From Parahaliea aestuarii (lineage in GTDB: Bacteria > Pseudomonadota > Gammaproteobacteria > Pseudomonadales > Halieaceae): DNA of 64,000 nt. The stretch lies in contig NZ_VRYZ01000001.1 in assembly GCF_008064635.1 (NCBI RefSeq), positions 62,001-126,000 of the forward strand. The letters are read 5' to 3'. A program made the translations under genes and the position numbers. Under the pieces are notes generated by a model, which saw only the letters and a list, made by a program, of their open reading frames with translations, did not search any database and was not told the DNA's origin. This document shows, one piece after another, positions 34,817 through 43,276 of the stretch (positions are counted from its first letter, which is position 1; every line of letters starts with the position of its first letter).

Positions 34817-34862
34817 GCCTCACGTCACAGGCGCGGTTGGCAAATACAGGAGTGACAGCGCA

Positions 34863-35474
34863 TTGAATATCGGTATTTTCATCTACGAGCACGCGGAGGT
34901 GCTGGATTTTTCCGGGCCATTTGAAGTCTTCGCCACCGCCAACCGGCTGCGCGGTGGCGAAGGCCGCTTCAATTGCTTTCTGGTCGCGGAGACGACGGCG
35001 GCGGTGAGTGCCCGGGCCGGGTACAGTGTCAACCCGCACTTCGGCTTTGCCGATCACCCGGCCCTCGATGTGCTGATCGTGTCGGGCGGCATTCACAGCG
35101 CGGAGCTGCACAAGCGGCCGGTCATCGACTGGATCACCACCGTGGCCGACCGTGCCACCATTGTCGCGTCGGTGTGTACGGGCGCCTTCCTGATCGCCGA
35201 AGCGGGGCTGTTGTCCGGCCGGCAGGCAACCACGCACTGGGAGGATATCGCGGACCTGCGCAGCAGCTACCCGGATGTCGAGGTGTTGGAGGAGAGGCGC
35301 TGGGTGGACGAGGGCGGTGTGGTCAGCTCGGGCGGTATCTCCGCGGGCATCGATATGAGCCTGCACCTGGTTGAGCGCCTTGCTGGCCGGGATCTTGCAG
35401 AGAGAACCGCAAGGCAGATGGAGTTCGACTGGCGCGACAACCGCCAGGTAAGCAGCCAGGTGGCCGCAAAGTAG
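34863..35474 (+). CDS. DJ-1/PfpI family protein (isonitrile-hydratase-like)
   Basis: 203 residues from a TTG start at 34863, with AGGAG about 10 bases upstream. The DJ-1/PfpI core has E16-like acidic EVLDFSGPFEVF, the nucleophile elbow in VASVCTGAFLIAEAGLLSG, and TTHWEDI downstream. The layout matches isonitrile hydratase InhA and the effector domain of GlxA-type regulators, but no AraC helix-turn-helix follows. Enzyme activity is possible but unproven. It sits 46 bases after the MmcQ gene and 23 bases before the GlpD-like gene. Confidence 0.82.
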   Translation: MNIGIFIYEHAEVLDFSGPFEVFATANRLRGGEGRFNCFLVAETTAAVSARAGYSVNPHFGFADHPALDVLIVSGGIHSAELHKRPVIDWITTVADRATIVASVCTGAFLIAEAGLLSGRQATTHWEDIADLRSSYPDVEVLEERRWVDEGGVVSSGGISAGIDMSLHLVERLAGRDLAERTARQMEFDWRDNRQVSSQVAAK

Positions 35475-35497
35475 CAGTCCGGCATCGGAGGGATGGA

Positions 35498-37105
35498 GTG
35501 GCAGTCAGTCTTCGCAACAGCAATGTAGCCAGGCTCAAGGCGCAGGAATTCGACGTGCTGATTGTCGGCGGGGGCATTAACGGCGCTGTCTCTGCCGCGG
35601 CGCTCGCGGGCCGCGGGGTGAAGGTGGCCCTGATCGATCGCGGCGATTTTGCCGGCGGGGTCAGCTCCAATTCCTCCAACCTCGCCTGGGGCGGCATCAA
35701 ATACCTGGAGAGCCACGAGTACCTGCTGGTCAACAAGCTGTGCAGGTCGCGCAATAAACTGATGCGGGCCTACCCCTCCACGGTGAAGGAGATCCGCTTC
35801 TTTACCACCATCCAGAAGGGCTTCCGCTTCTGGTCCTTCTTCGTCTTTCTCGGCAGCGTACTGTACTGGCTGATGGGGCGCTGCGTGACTAAGGCCCCGC
35901 GCTACCTTACCGCCCGCTATATTGAGGAGCAGGAGCCGGAAATCAATACCGAAAACGCGGCCGGCGGGCTGGAGTACAGCGACTGCTACCTCTACGACAA
36001 CGATTCGCGCTTTGTTTTCAATTTCATTCGCAAGAGCCTGAATTACGGCTGCGTGGTGGCCAATTACGTTTCCGCCGACAGCTCTGTCTTTGCGGGCGGC
36101 GAGTGGAGCACCCAGGCGTGCGACCAGGAAAGTGGCGAGGCCTTCACCATTCGATCGAAGGTACTGATCAACGCCGGCGGCCCCTGGGTGGACGAAAACA
36201 ACCGGCGCGACGGTATCAGCACCCGCCACAGCCACCTGTTCTCCAAGGGCATTCACCTGATTGTCGATCGCATCACCGACAACCAGCGGGTGCTGACCTT
36301 CTTCGCCAGCGATGGCCGGCTGTTTTTTCTCATTCCAATGGGCCCGAAAACCTGCATCGGGACAACAGACACGCAGGTCGATAGCCCGGAGGTGGAAGTC
36401 ACCGACGAAGACCGCGACTTTGTGCTGGCCAATGCCAACGCCCTGCTGGATTTGCCGCGTCCGTTGACGCGCAGCGACATCATCGCCGAGCGGGTCGGCG
36501 TGCGGCCGCTGGCAGTCGAGGGCGGTGATGGCAAGGCGGACTGGGTGCAGCTGTCGCGCAAACACGAGATTGAGTGTGACAAGAGCCGGCGCCACCTCAG
36601 CATCTTTGGCGGCAAACTCACCGACTGCCTCAATGTCGGCGACGAGGTCACGGAGTGGGTGGCGTCCCTCGGTGTGCATGTGCCCAGCCCCGGGCATCGC
36701 TGGTACGGCGAACCCGGCAAAGAACTGCGCGATGAGTTCATGTTGCAGGCGCAATTGATGGAACTCGATGCCCTCACTGACCCCAGTTCGCCGGAACCTC
36801 TGTCCGAGCGCTTCTGGCGCCGCTACGGCGAAGCGGCTTTCGGCCTGCTGGAGGATATTCGCGAAGACCCGTCCCGGGCGAAGCTGCTGATTCGGCGGGC
36901 GGAGTACACCCGCTGCGAAATCGAGCTGGCGGCACGGCGCGAGATGATCGTCAAACTGGAGGATTTCATGCGCCGGCGCTCCAAGATAGAACTGGTGGTG
37001 CGGCGGGAAGAGATCCTCGACGCGCCGGGCCTGCATGAGGCCTGCGCCATCCTGTTCGGAGAGCGCGGTGAGGAAAAGCTGGCGGAGTATCTGTCCAGCC
37101 TGTGA
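35498..37105 (+). CDS. FAD-dependent glycerol-3-phosphate dehydrogenase-like protein
   Basis: 535 residues from a GTG start. The FAD-binding motif is DVLIVGGGINGAVSAAALAGRG (about 19-40), and SSNLAWGGIKYLE matches the GlpD signature. LINAGGPWVD, GIHLIVD, FLIPMGPKTCIGTTD and SIFGGKLTDC are further GlpD landmarks. It would pass electrons from glycerol-3-phosphate to quinone at the inner membrane. A hydrophobic stretch near 115-135 (WSFFVFLGSVLYWLMG) replaces a soluble helix and could help membrane contact. No glpF/glpK neighbours, so the substrate could be another hydroxyacid. Confidence 0.83.
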   Translation: MAVSLRNSNVARLKAQEFDVLIVGGGINGAVSAAALAGRGVKVALIDRGDFAGGVSSNSSNLAWGGIKYLESHEYLLVNKLCRSRNKLMRAYPSTVKEIRFFTTIQKGFRFWSFFVFLGSVLYWLMGRCVTKAPRYLTARYIEEQEPEINTENAAGGLEYSDCYLYDNDSRFVFNFIRKSLNYGCVVANYVSADSSVFAGGEWSTQACDQESGEAFTIRSKVLINAGGPWVDENNRRDGISTRHSHLFSKGIHLIVDRITDNQRVLTFFASDGRLFFLIPMGPKTCIGTTDTQVDSPEVEVTDEDRDFVLANANALLDLPRPLTRSDIIAERVGVRPLAVEGGDGKADWVQLSRKHEIECDKSRRHLSIFGGKLTDCLNVGDEVTEWVASLGVHVPSPGHRWYGEPGKELRDEFMLQAQLMELDALTDPSSPEPLSERFWRRYGEAAFGLLEDIREDPSRAKLLIRRAEYTRCEIELAARREMIVKLEDFMRRRSKIELVVRREEILDAPGLHEACAILFGERGEEKLAEYLSSL

Positions 37106-37148
37106 GTGACAGGCAGGGCCGTACTTCCTGTTACGGGGGCGAATGCGC

Positions 37149-37194
37149 TTGTGGGCGACGCGCAACGTGTGATAATTTATGTAAACGTTTACAT
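37149..37194 (+). promoter_or_regulatory. Promoter with LacI-type operator
   Basis: A 16-base perfect palindrome, ATGTAAACGTTTACAT (37179-37194), has the central CG typical of LacI/PurR/CcpA-type operators. It overlaps the expected start point of a candidate promoter TTGTGG (37149)-16-GATAAT (37171). A second half-site TGTAAACG occurs at 37210-37217. Repression of the downstream sulfatase region is the likely purpose; no LacI gene is in the window. Confidence 0.6.
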
Positions 37195-37229
37195 GTCGGT
37201 GTAGTGGTGTGTAAACGAATGGCGGTTTT

Positions 37230-37257
37230 CCCGGGCCGAAAGGCCCGGGAGTTTTTT
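37230..37257 (+). terminator. Rho-independent terminator
   Basis: CCCGGGCC-gaaa-GGCCCGGG followed by agTTTTTTc is a textbook intrinsic terminator. It lies 124 bases after the GlpD-like stop and only about 50 bases after the LacI-type operator, so it either ends the glpD transcript or attenuates the one that starts at the operator. Confidence 0.85.
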
Positions 37258-37300
37258 CTATCCCGGCGATTGCGCCGCAATAATAACGACAGGTACTACA

Positions 37301-37852
37301 GTGCAAAAACTTGTGCGGACCTTTATCTGCCTGCTGTTGATGCCGGTGTTCCCGGCCCTCGCCCAGGTCGCGGCTACGCCACCGAATATCGTCTTCATCT
37401 TCGCCGATGACCTCGGCTACGGCGATCTCAGCAGCTTTGGCTCCACCACGATAGACACGCCGCGTATCGATTCGCTGGCGCAGGACGGTATTCGCCTCAC
37501 CGATTTCTACGCCGCCTCGCCAGTGTGCTCGCCCTCCCGGGCCAGCCTGCTGACCGGGCGCTACGCTTCCCGCATGGGTATCAGGCACGTGTTTATGGAT
37601 GATTCACCGGACGGCATGCCGCCTTCGGAAATCACCCTTGCGGAGCACCTGCAGGCAGCGGGTTACCGGACCGGACTGGTGGGGAAGTGGCACCTGGGCC
37701 ACCGCGAACCCTTCATGCCCTGGAACCAGGGTTTCGACGAGTTTCACGGTGTGCCCTACAGCAACGACATGGGGAACTTCTTTTTCTACCACAACCGTGA
37801 AATGGACCGGACTGGCGCAATCCCTGGATGGCCCCTTCTTACCCTGTTTTAA
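37301..37852 (+). pseudogene. Sulfatase, truncated after the active-site domain start
   Basis: 183 residues from a GTG start with AGGT 8 bases upstream. Signal peptide, then NIVFIFADDLGYGDL with the metal-binding Asp pair, and CSPSRASLLTGR (formylglycine Cys 76), all as in arylsulfatases. GKWHLGH is present. The reading is sulfatase-like to about residue 165 (MGNFFFYHNREM) and then ends in TGAIPGWPLLTLF. Sulfatases of this type are about 450-550 residues, so two thirds, with further metal and substrate residues, are missing. The next 150 bases are AT-richer and contain no sulfatase remainder, which suggests a deletion or recombination join near 37,820-37,860. Confidence 0.8.
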
Positions 37853-38006
37853 GATTATTTTGTGTTAAAAAGCACATTGCTTAGACAAGTCCTGCTTTTG
37901 ATGCCCTGTCGCGGCGCTGCCGGAGCTCTCTTCGCCGGCGGCCCGCCGGTTTCATTGCGATCCCCGCTGGGGGATACTTTGACAGGATCGACGGGGGCTC
38001 TGGGTG

Positions 38007-39719
38007 ATGGATGCGGACATACGGCGCGAGTGGAGGCTCCCGCTGGCCTTGCTACTGTGTATTTTCCTGCTGGGCCTGCTGCCCAGGCTCTACAGTGCTG
38101 CGCTACTTGGCTGGGGCTGGGACGGCCCGGGCACCTTCAACCTGGTGAATTTCGACGAGGGCGGATCCTGCCGGGCAGCGCTGGGGGGATTCAAGTATTC
38201 CACCTTCATTGGCCGCCAGACCATTGCTATCGCCGGGCTACTGGGCGCCGGCCCTCCCCCCGGCATTGCCGGCGATGCGGCTGCGGTCGCCGCCTATTGC
38301 CACGGCGCCGAACATATCCGGGGGGCGCGTATCTTCTCTGCCGTCACCGGTGCGCTGACGCCGGTGGTGCTGGCCCTGCTGGCTTTCTGCTTGCTGCCAG
38401 CGCAGCCGGCGGTTGGCCTGACCGCAGGAGCGCTACTGGCCCTGTCCGGCTTTCATATCAGTGAGTCCCACAGCGGCACCGTGGATGCACCCTCTGTCTT
38501 CTTTATTTACTTCCTGTTGCTGGGCGCCGTGGCCGCCAGTACACGCTGGCGCAGGGCCCTGTGGGCGCTGCCGCCGCTGCTCACGGCGGCCGTCTGGGCC
38601 AAGTACTGGGTATTCGCCCTGTTGACTCTGGCGGCAGCGCTGCCTGCGACTGTGGGGGAGTTTGTCGCCCGTGGCTGGAGCCGGTGGCGTTTCTGCCTTG
38701 CGGTGCTCACAGTGGTCATCGCCTTTGGCTGTCTCAGCAACAGCGACTTTCCCCTCGGCGCGTGGCCGCTGCTGGCGCTTGGCTATCTGGCCGTGCCCTG
38801 GCGACGCATTGCCCCCGGTATGATTCCCCTGTGGCTGGCTGCTCCTTTCCTCGGTTTCGCACTGCTACAGATCGAAGTGGTCGCCAGTTACACCATGGGC
38901 GCAATGGAGGGCCGCTTCGGCAGCAGCTACGCGGCCATCGGCTGGCACAAGTGGCTGCGCAACGCGCTCAACATCCCCCTGGTATTGACGGTAGGGCTGG
39001 GGCTGCCGGCGGCGCTGTGCATTCCCCTCGGGGTGCGCTCCCTGCTGCGCTCCGGTCCGCCCTGGCGTCCCTGGCTGTGCCTGCTGCCACTGGTCGTGTT
39101 CCTGCTGTTCATGCTGGTGCCGGCGCCGGTGACCTATTACCGCCACTACCTGGCCCTGATACCGGCCGCAGCCCTGCTGGCGGCCATGGGTTTCTGGACC
39201 CTGCCCCGGCGCTGGGCTCGCGTCGGCCTGCCCCTGTTTCTCGCCTGGCCCGCGTTGCTGGCCTGGGATTTGGTAGCCGACTACCATCGCGACCCGCGTA
39301 TCGAACTGCGCCACTGGTACCAGCAGGCGCGCCCGGAGCGGCTGTTATTCAGCTACTATGTGCAGCCTCCGCGGTTGCCGGAGGTGGCTCAGGGTCTGTT
39401 CCGCGAAAGTTTTGCCCGGGATGGCGGTGCCGTGTTGCGCCAGGGCCAGTACCTGCTGCTCAGCGAGAACTGGTACGACACCGCTTTCGCCAATGAATTG
39501 AACGGGCCGCTGATTGGCGACCTGCAACGGCTGGTCAAGACCACGCCGTTCAACGCACAGTTTTACCGGCAGGCGCTGGCGGGCGAGGTCGATTACCTGC
39601 GGCAGGAGCGGGTGATCGCGGTGAACAACTTCATGCCGGAACTGGTGCTGCACAAGCACTGGTACGGCACTTTCCAGCTGTTTGTGGGGGATATCCACAT
39701 CTTCCGGATTCTGCAGTGA
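38007..39719 (+). CDS. GT-C fold membrane glycosyltransferase (GT39/ArnT-like)
   Basis: 570 residues (from ATG 38007; GTG 38004 is also possible). An N-terminal helix is followed by a periplasmic loop with NFDEGGSCRAA, an Asp-Glu pair in the position of the catalytic acid pair of GT39/GT83 enzymes, then about ten further membrane helices and a C-terminal soluble domain of about 130 residues. This is the architecture of dolichyl/polyprenyl-phosphate sugar transferases that act on the outer face of the inner membrane. With the polyprenyl-phosphate GT2 gene 56 bases downstream it would form a donor/transferase pair. Acceptor unknown. Confidence 0.72.
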   Translation: MDADIRREWRLPLALLLCIFLLGLLPRLYSAALLGWGWDGPGTFNLVNFDEGGSCRAALGGFKYSTFIGRQTIAIAGLLGAGPPPGIAGDAAAVAAYCHGAEHIRGARIFSAVTGALTPVVLALLAFCLLPAQPAVGLTAGALLALSGFHISESHSGTVDAPSVFFIYFLLLGAVAASTRWRRALWALPPLLTAAVWAKYWVFALLTLAAALPATVGEFVARGWSRWRFCLAVLTVVIAFGCLSNSDFPLGAWPLLALGYLAVPWRRIAPGMIPLWLAAPFLGFALLQIEVVASYTMGAMEGRFGSSYAAIGWHKWLRNALNIPLVLTVGLGLPAALCIPLGVRSLLRSGPPWRPWLCLLPLVVFLLFMLVPAPVTYYRHYLALIPAAALLAAMGFWTLPRRWARVGLPLFLAWPALLAWDLVADYHRDPRIELRHWYQQARPERLLFSYYVQPPRLPEVAQGLFRESFARDGGAVLRQGQYLLLSENWYDTAFANELNGPLIGDLQRLVKTTPFNAQFYRQALAGEVDYLRQERVIAVNNFMPELVLHKHWYGTFQLFVGDIHIFRILQ

Positions 39720-39774
39720 GCTTTATTGCATTAACCGAAAAGCGGGAATAGATAAACAGGGCAGGGGGCAATCT

Positions 39775-40752
39775 TTGACTACAGCAGCTGACGCAGCGGC
39801 AGCGTCGATTACAGTGACGGTGCTGATTCCCGTCTACAACGAAGTGGACGGGCTGGCCGAGTGCTACCGCCGCCTCGATGCAGTGGCCGGGAACTGCGCG
39901 GAGAACTTTGAGTTTCTCTTTGTCGACGACGGCTCCAGCGATGGCAGCGCCCAGTGGTTGCTGGAACTGCGCCAGCGCGACGCCCGCGTCGGCCTCATCG
40001 AACTCAGCCGCAACTTCGGCAAGGAGATCGCCGTGTCGGCGGGGCTGGATCACGCCAGCGGCGACGTGGTGATGCTGCTGGACGCCGACCTGCAGGATCC
40101 GCCGGAGCTGATTCCCGAATTTATCGCCGCCTGGCGCGAGGGCTACGACATCGTCTACGGCCAGCGCCTCAGCCGCGAGGGAGAGACCTGGCTCAAAATC
40201 CAGACCTCACACTGGTACTACCGGGTGATCAATGTGCTCAGCGATGTGCCGATCCCCGCCGATGCCGGTGATTTTCGCCTGCTCAGCCGGCGCGCGGTGG
40301 AGGCGGTCAGGGCCCTGCGCGAGAAGCACCGCTACATGGCGGGTCTTTACGCCTGGATCGGCTTTCCACAGAAGGCCCTGCCCTACCATCGCCACCCGCG
40401 CCACACCGGGCAGAGCAAGTGGAACTACCTGCGGCTGTGGGGGCTGGCGCTGGAGGGCATCACGTCTTTTTCTACCGTGCCGCTGAAACTGGCGACCCTG
40501 CTGGGGGTAGTGACCGCCAGTGCCGCCTTTCTTTACGGCGTCTACTTCCTGCTGCGCACTCTGCTGTTCGGCAACCCGGTGCCGGGTTATCCCTCGCTGA
40601 TCGTGGTGATGCTGTTCCTGGGCGGTGTGCAACTCATCTGCCTCGGCATCATTGGCGAATACCTGGGGCGTACCTATGTCGAAAGCAAGCAGCGCCAGCT
40701 CTATTATCTGAGGGGCCTGCACCCGAGCCGGGAACGGCAACACGATGACTGA
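39775..40752 (+). CDS. Polyprenyl-phosphate glycosyltransferase, GT2 (ArnC/GtrB-like)
   Basis: 325 residues from TTG 39775, with AGGGGG about 6 bases upstream; the open frame extends into the previous gene but is not protein-like there. The GT-A domain has VLIPVYNEVDGL, FVDDGSSDGS and the DADLQDPPELIP metal-binding motif. Two C-terminal membrane helices (about 233-300) identify it as the polyprenyl-phosphate type that transfers a sugar from a nucleotide donor to undecaprenyl phosphate on the cytoplasmic face. The stop overlaps the next start by 8 bases. Confidence 0.88.
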   Translation: MTTAADAAAASITVTVLIPVYNEVDGLAECYRRLDAVAGNCAENFEFLFVDDGSSDGSAQWLLELRQRDARVGLIELSRNFGKEIAVSAGLDHASGDVVMLLDADLQDPPELIPEFIAAWREGYDIVYGQRLSREGETWLKIQTSHWYYRVINVLSDVPIPADAGDFRLLSRRAVEAVRALREKHRYMAGLYAWIGFPQKALPYHRHPRHTGQSKWNYLRLWGLALEGITSFSTVPLKLATLLGVVTASAAFLYGVYFLLRTLLFGNPVPGYPSLIVVMLFLGGVQLICLGIIGEYLGRTYVESKQRQLYYLRGLHPSRERQHDD

Positions 40753-42436
40753 AAGCGGGCGGCCTTCCTGGCAGAGCGCCTGCTGGTACCTGGTAGGCGC
40801 ACTCCTTTTCCTCGGCTTCGGCTTCACCGAAATGGCGGGCTCGGATCTGTGGTGGCACCTGGCCGGGGGCCGGGAAATTCTGGAGCAGGGCACCCTGTGG
40901 CTGCGCGATACCTGGTCCTACAGCGCCGCTGGAGAGCGCTGGCGCAATCACGAGTGGCTGTCGGACCTGGTGTTCTACGGCTGGTACCAGCTGTTTGGCC
41001 TGCACTCGCTGGTGTACTGGAAGTGGTTGCTGGTGATCGCCTGTTTCGGACTGCTGCAGGCACTGCTGGTGCGGCTTTCCGGGGCGCAGCCCGCGGCACT
41101 GCTGCTCAGCGTCCTGGCCCTCGCCGTCGCCGCGCCCTTTATCGACATGCGCCCCCACCTGTACAGCCTGCTGGCCTTTGTTGTGCTGCTCCACCTCGGG
41201 GTGCGCAGGGCGCCATTCTGGCAGTTTGCCCTGCTGTTCCTGCTCTGGGTCAACCTGCACGGCGGTTTCATGCTGGGGCTGCTGGTGCTGCCCTTCCTGC
41301 TGTTCCCCTTTCGGCAGTCGAGCTGGGCGGCGGTGTGGCGAGTGGCGCTGTGGGAGCTGGGCTGTATCGCGGTGTGTATGCTCAACCCGGATGGCGCCAA
41401 GGTGGTGATCTATCCGCTTACCTACGCCCTGCAGGCGGAATCCCCTTTTCGCCAGATTGCCGAGTGGCTGCCGCCCTGGATGCCTGGGGGCATCCAATCG
41501 CCGTTGTTTTTCTGGTGCCTGCCGCTGCTGCCGCTGGCGCTGCTGGGTTACTGTCTGCCGTTGCTCCGGCGGCAGGTGCACCTGCCCTGGTGGTCCCTGG
41601 GAGTTGCCCTGCTAACCCTGGCCATGGCCCTGACCAGCCGGCGTTTTATTCCCCTGTTCGCCATTGCCCTGGCAGTGTTTGCGGCGCCCTTGCTGGGTGT
41701 GCTCCTCGGCCGCCTGCGCGCGGGACTGCAGTGGACCCTGCTGGGTGCCCTGTTGCTGGTGGCGCTGCTGCGCCTGGCGCCATACCCCCTGCAGGCGGCG
41801 CCGGCCTTCCACTACCTGACGGCGGAGTACAGCTATCCCCACCTGACGGTCGATGTCCTGCAGCGCAACCGGGTACAGGGCAGGGTGTTTGCCTACTACA
41901 ACTGGGGCGGATTCCTGCACTGGCGCAGCGACGGTGCGCTGTCGGTATACATCGATGGCCGCGCCAATACCCTCTACGGCGATGCTGTCTACCTCAACTA
42001 CGTCAGTGTGCTGCGCGGTGATCCGGGCTGGATAGACATTGTCGAGCAGTCGGGGGCGGAGTATTTCCTGTGGCCCGCCAGGCTGGCCGGCGGCGCGCAC
42101 AAGGCGAAGGAGTTGCTGGCCAGCGGGCGCTGGAAGCGGGTATACAGTTCTTCCAGCGCCATCCTGCTGGCGCGACAGGAAGTGCCGGTGCAACTCTCCG
42201 TTGGGGTGCCCGCGGATTCGCCCTGGTGGCAGTTGAGCGAGGGCTGGCGTTTCCTCCTGCAGGGCGATGCGGACAGGGCGCAGCGCAATGCTCGCGCCGT
42301 GCTGGAAAAATACTCCTATCATCAGGGCGCCTGCAATCTGCTGGGTGCCACGCTGCGCGAAGTGGGTGACGAGGCGGGCGCGGCGCGCAACCTGGCCGAC
42401 TGCCGCGCGCAGTTCCCGTCGGTCTTTTTGCGTTGA
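40745..42436 (+). CDS. Polytopic membrane protein, GT-C-like, with C-terminal soluble TPR-like tail
   Basis: 563 residues. About eleven hydrophobic segments occupy residues 12-370, with an early loop carrying GSDLWWHLAGGREI, DTWSYSAAG and NHEWLSD, acidic/His-rich as in GT-C active loops. A soluble domain (about 375-480, YYNWGGFLHW, VYIDGRANTLYG) and a short helical repeat tail (LLQGDADRAQRNARAVLEKY) follow. No named family is recognised with certainty. Overlap with the GT2 gene by 8 bases implies co-translation, so a role in glycan transfer or polymerisation is inferred. Confidence 0.65.
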   Translation: MTESGRPSWQSACWYLVGALLFLGFGFTEMAGSDLWWHLAGGREILEQGTLWLRDTWSYSAAGERWRNHEWLSDLVFYGWYQLFGLHSLVYWKWLLVIACFGLLQALLVRLSGAQPAALLLSVLALAVAAPFIDMRPHLYSLLAFVVLLHLGVRRAPFWQFALLFLLWVNLHGGFMLGLLVLPFLLFPFRQSSWAAVWRVALWELGCIAVCMLNPDGAKVVIYPLTYALQAESPFRQIAEWLPPWMPGGIQSPLFFWCLPLLPLALLGYCLPLLRRQVHLPWWSLGVALLTLAMALTSRRFIPLFAIALAVFAAPLLGVLLGRLRAGLQWTLLGALLLVALLRLAPYPLQAAPAFHYLTAEYSYPHLTVDVLQRNRVQGRVFAYYNWGGFLHWRSDGALSVYIDGRANTLYGDAVYLNYVSVLRGDPGWIDIVEQSGAEYFLWPARLAGGAHKAKELLASGRWKRVYSSSSAILLARQEVPVQLSVGVPADSPWWQLSEGWRFLLQGDADRAQRNARAVLEKYSYHQGACNLLGATLREVGDEAGAARNLADCRAQFPSVFLR

Positions 42437-42469
42437 CCGGCAGCAGCGCACTGACTCAAGAGTATTCGC

Positions 42470-43276
42470 ATGAACATCACCCTTCTCAGCAATCGCGATC
42501 TCGCCAGTAGCCTGGCGCTCAACCAGATGCTGCCGGCGCTGGCGGCAGAACACCGGGTGCAGGTGTTCCTGTCGGGCCAGGTCGGCGGGGGTGGCCCTGC
42601 CCACCCCGACCTGGCCATGCTGCGCTTTCTGGAGCAGACCCTGTTCACCGATCTGCTGTTTCCAGCCCTCGGCTCTTCACCGGGCGGGGCCGGGCTAAAG
42701 AGCTTCGAAAACCTCTGTGCAGAATACGGTGTCGGCCTCGCCGGCCTCAGCCGCATCAATACCCCGGAGGGGTTGTCAACGCTGGCCGGGAGTCAGCCGG
42801 ATCTGGTGCTGAGCATTCGCTATGGCGGTATCCTGCGCGAAGACGCCATCGCCGTTCCGCCCCTGGGTGTGTTAAACCTGCACTCCGGACTGCTGCCCGA
42901 CTATCGCGGGGTGATGGCGACCTTCCGCGCCATGTGCGATGGCAGGGATAGCATCGGCACTACCCTGCATTACATTCGCGATGCCGGCATCGATACCGGC
43001 GATATCGTCGCTACCCACCGCCGCCCGGTGGACTACAGCAGCAGTTACCTGGCCAATGTGCTGGACCTCTATCCGGCCGGCTGTGCGTCGATGCTGGAGG
43101 CAGTGGCCAGCCTGGCGCGCGGCGAAACCCTGAATACGACAGCGCAGCCTGTGGGCGGCAATTACTACAGCTTTCCGGATGACGAAGCCCTGCAGCGCTT
43201 TTACGGCCGCGGATGCAGGCTTTATGATGTCGGGGAAATCACCGCCGTGGCGCGCCGTTTCCTGGAGTCCCAATAA
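42470..43276 (+). CDS. Formyltransferase (ArnA-N/methionyl-tRNA formyltransferase fold)
   Basis: 268 residues. The formyltransferase core VLNLHSGLLPDYRGVMATF has the catalytic Asn 136 and His 138, and GIDTGDIV supplies the Asp (175/178). This matches the triad of 10-formyl-THF-dependent enzymes. It lacks the C-terminal OB domain of Fmt, and its genomic place behind glycosyltransferases suggests formylation of an amino sugar, as by ArnA or WbtJ/VioF-type enzymes. The last base of its TAA is the first base of the next ATG. Confidence 0.82.
   Translation: MNITLLSNRDLASSLALNQMLPALAAEHRVQVFLSGQVGGGGPAHPDLAMLRFLEQTLFTDLLFPALGSSPGGAGLKSFENLCAEYGVGLAGLSRINTPEGLSTLAGSQPDLVLSIRYGGILREDAIAVPPLGVLNLHSGLLPDYRGVMATFRAMCDGRDSIGTTLHYIRDAGIDTGDIVATHRRPVDYSSSYLANVLDLYPAGCASMLEAVASLARGETLNTTAQPVGGNYYSFPDDEALQRFYGRGCRLYDVGEITAVARRFLESQ

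Noticed and set aside
35267-37588. A 773-codon minus-strand open frame over the GlpD-like gene
   Set aside because: It is antisense to a clear flavoprotein with all its motifs, has a His/Gln/Val-rich composition typical of shadow frames, and crosses a strong terminator.
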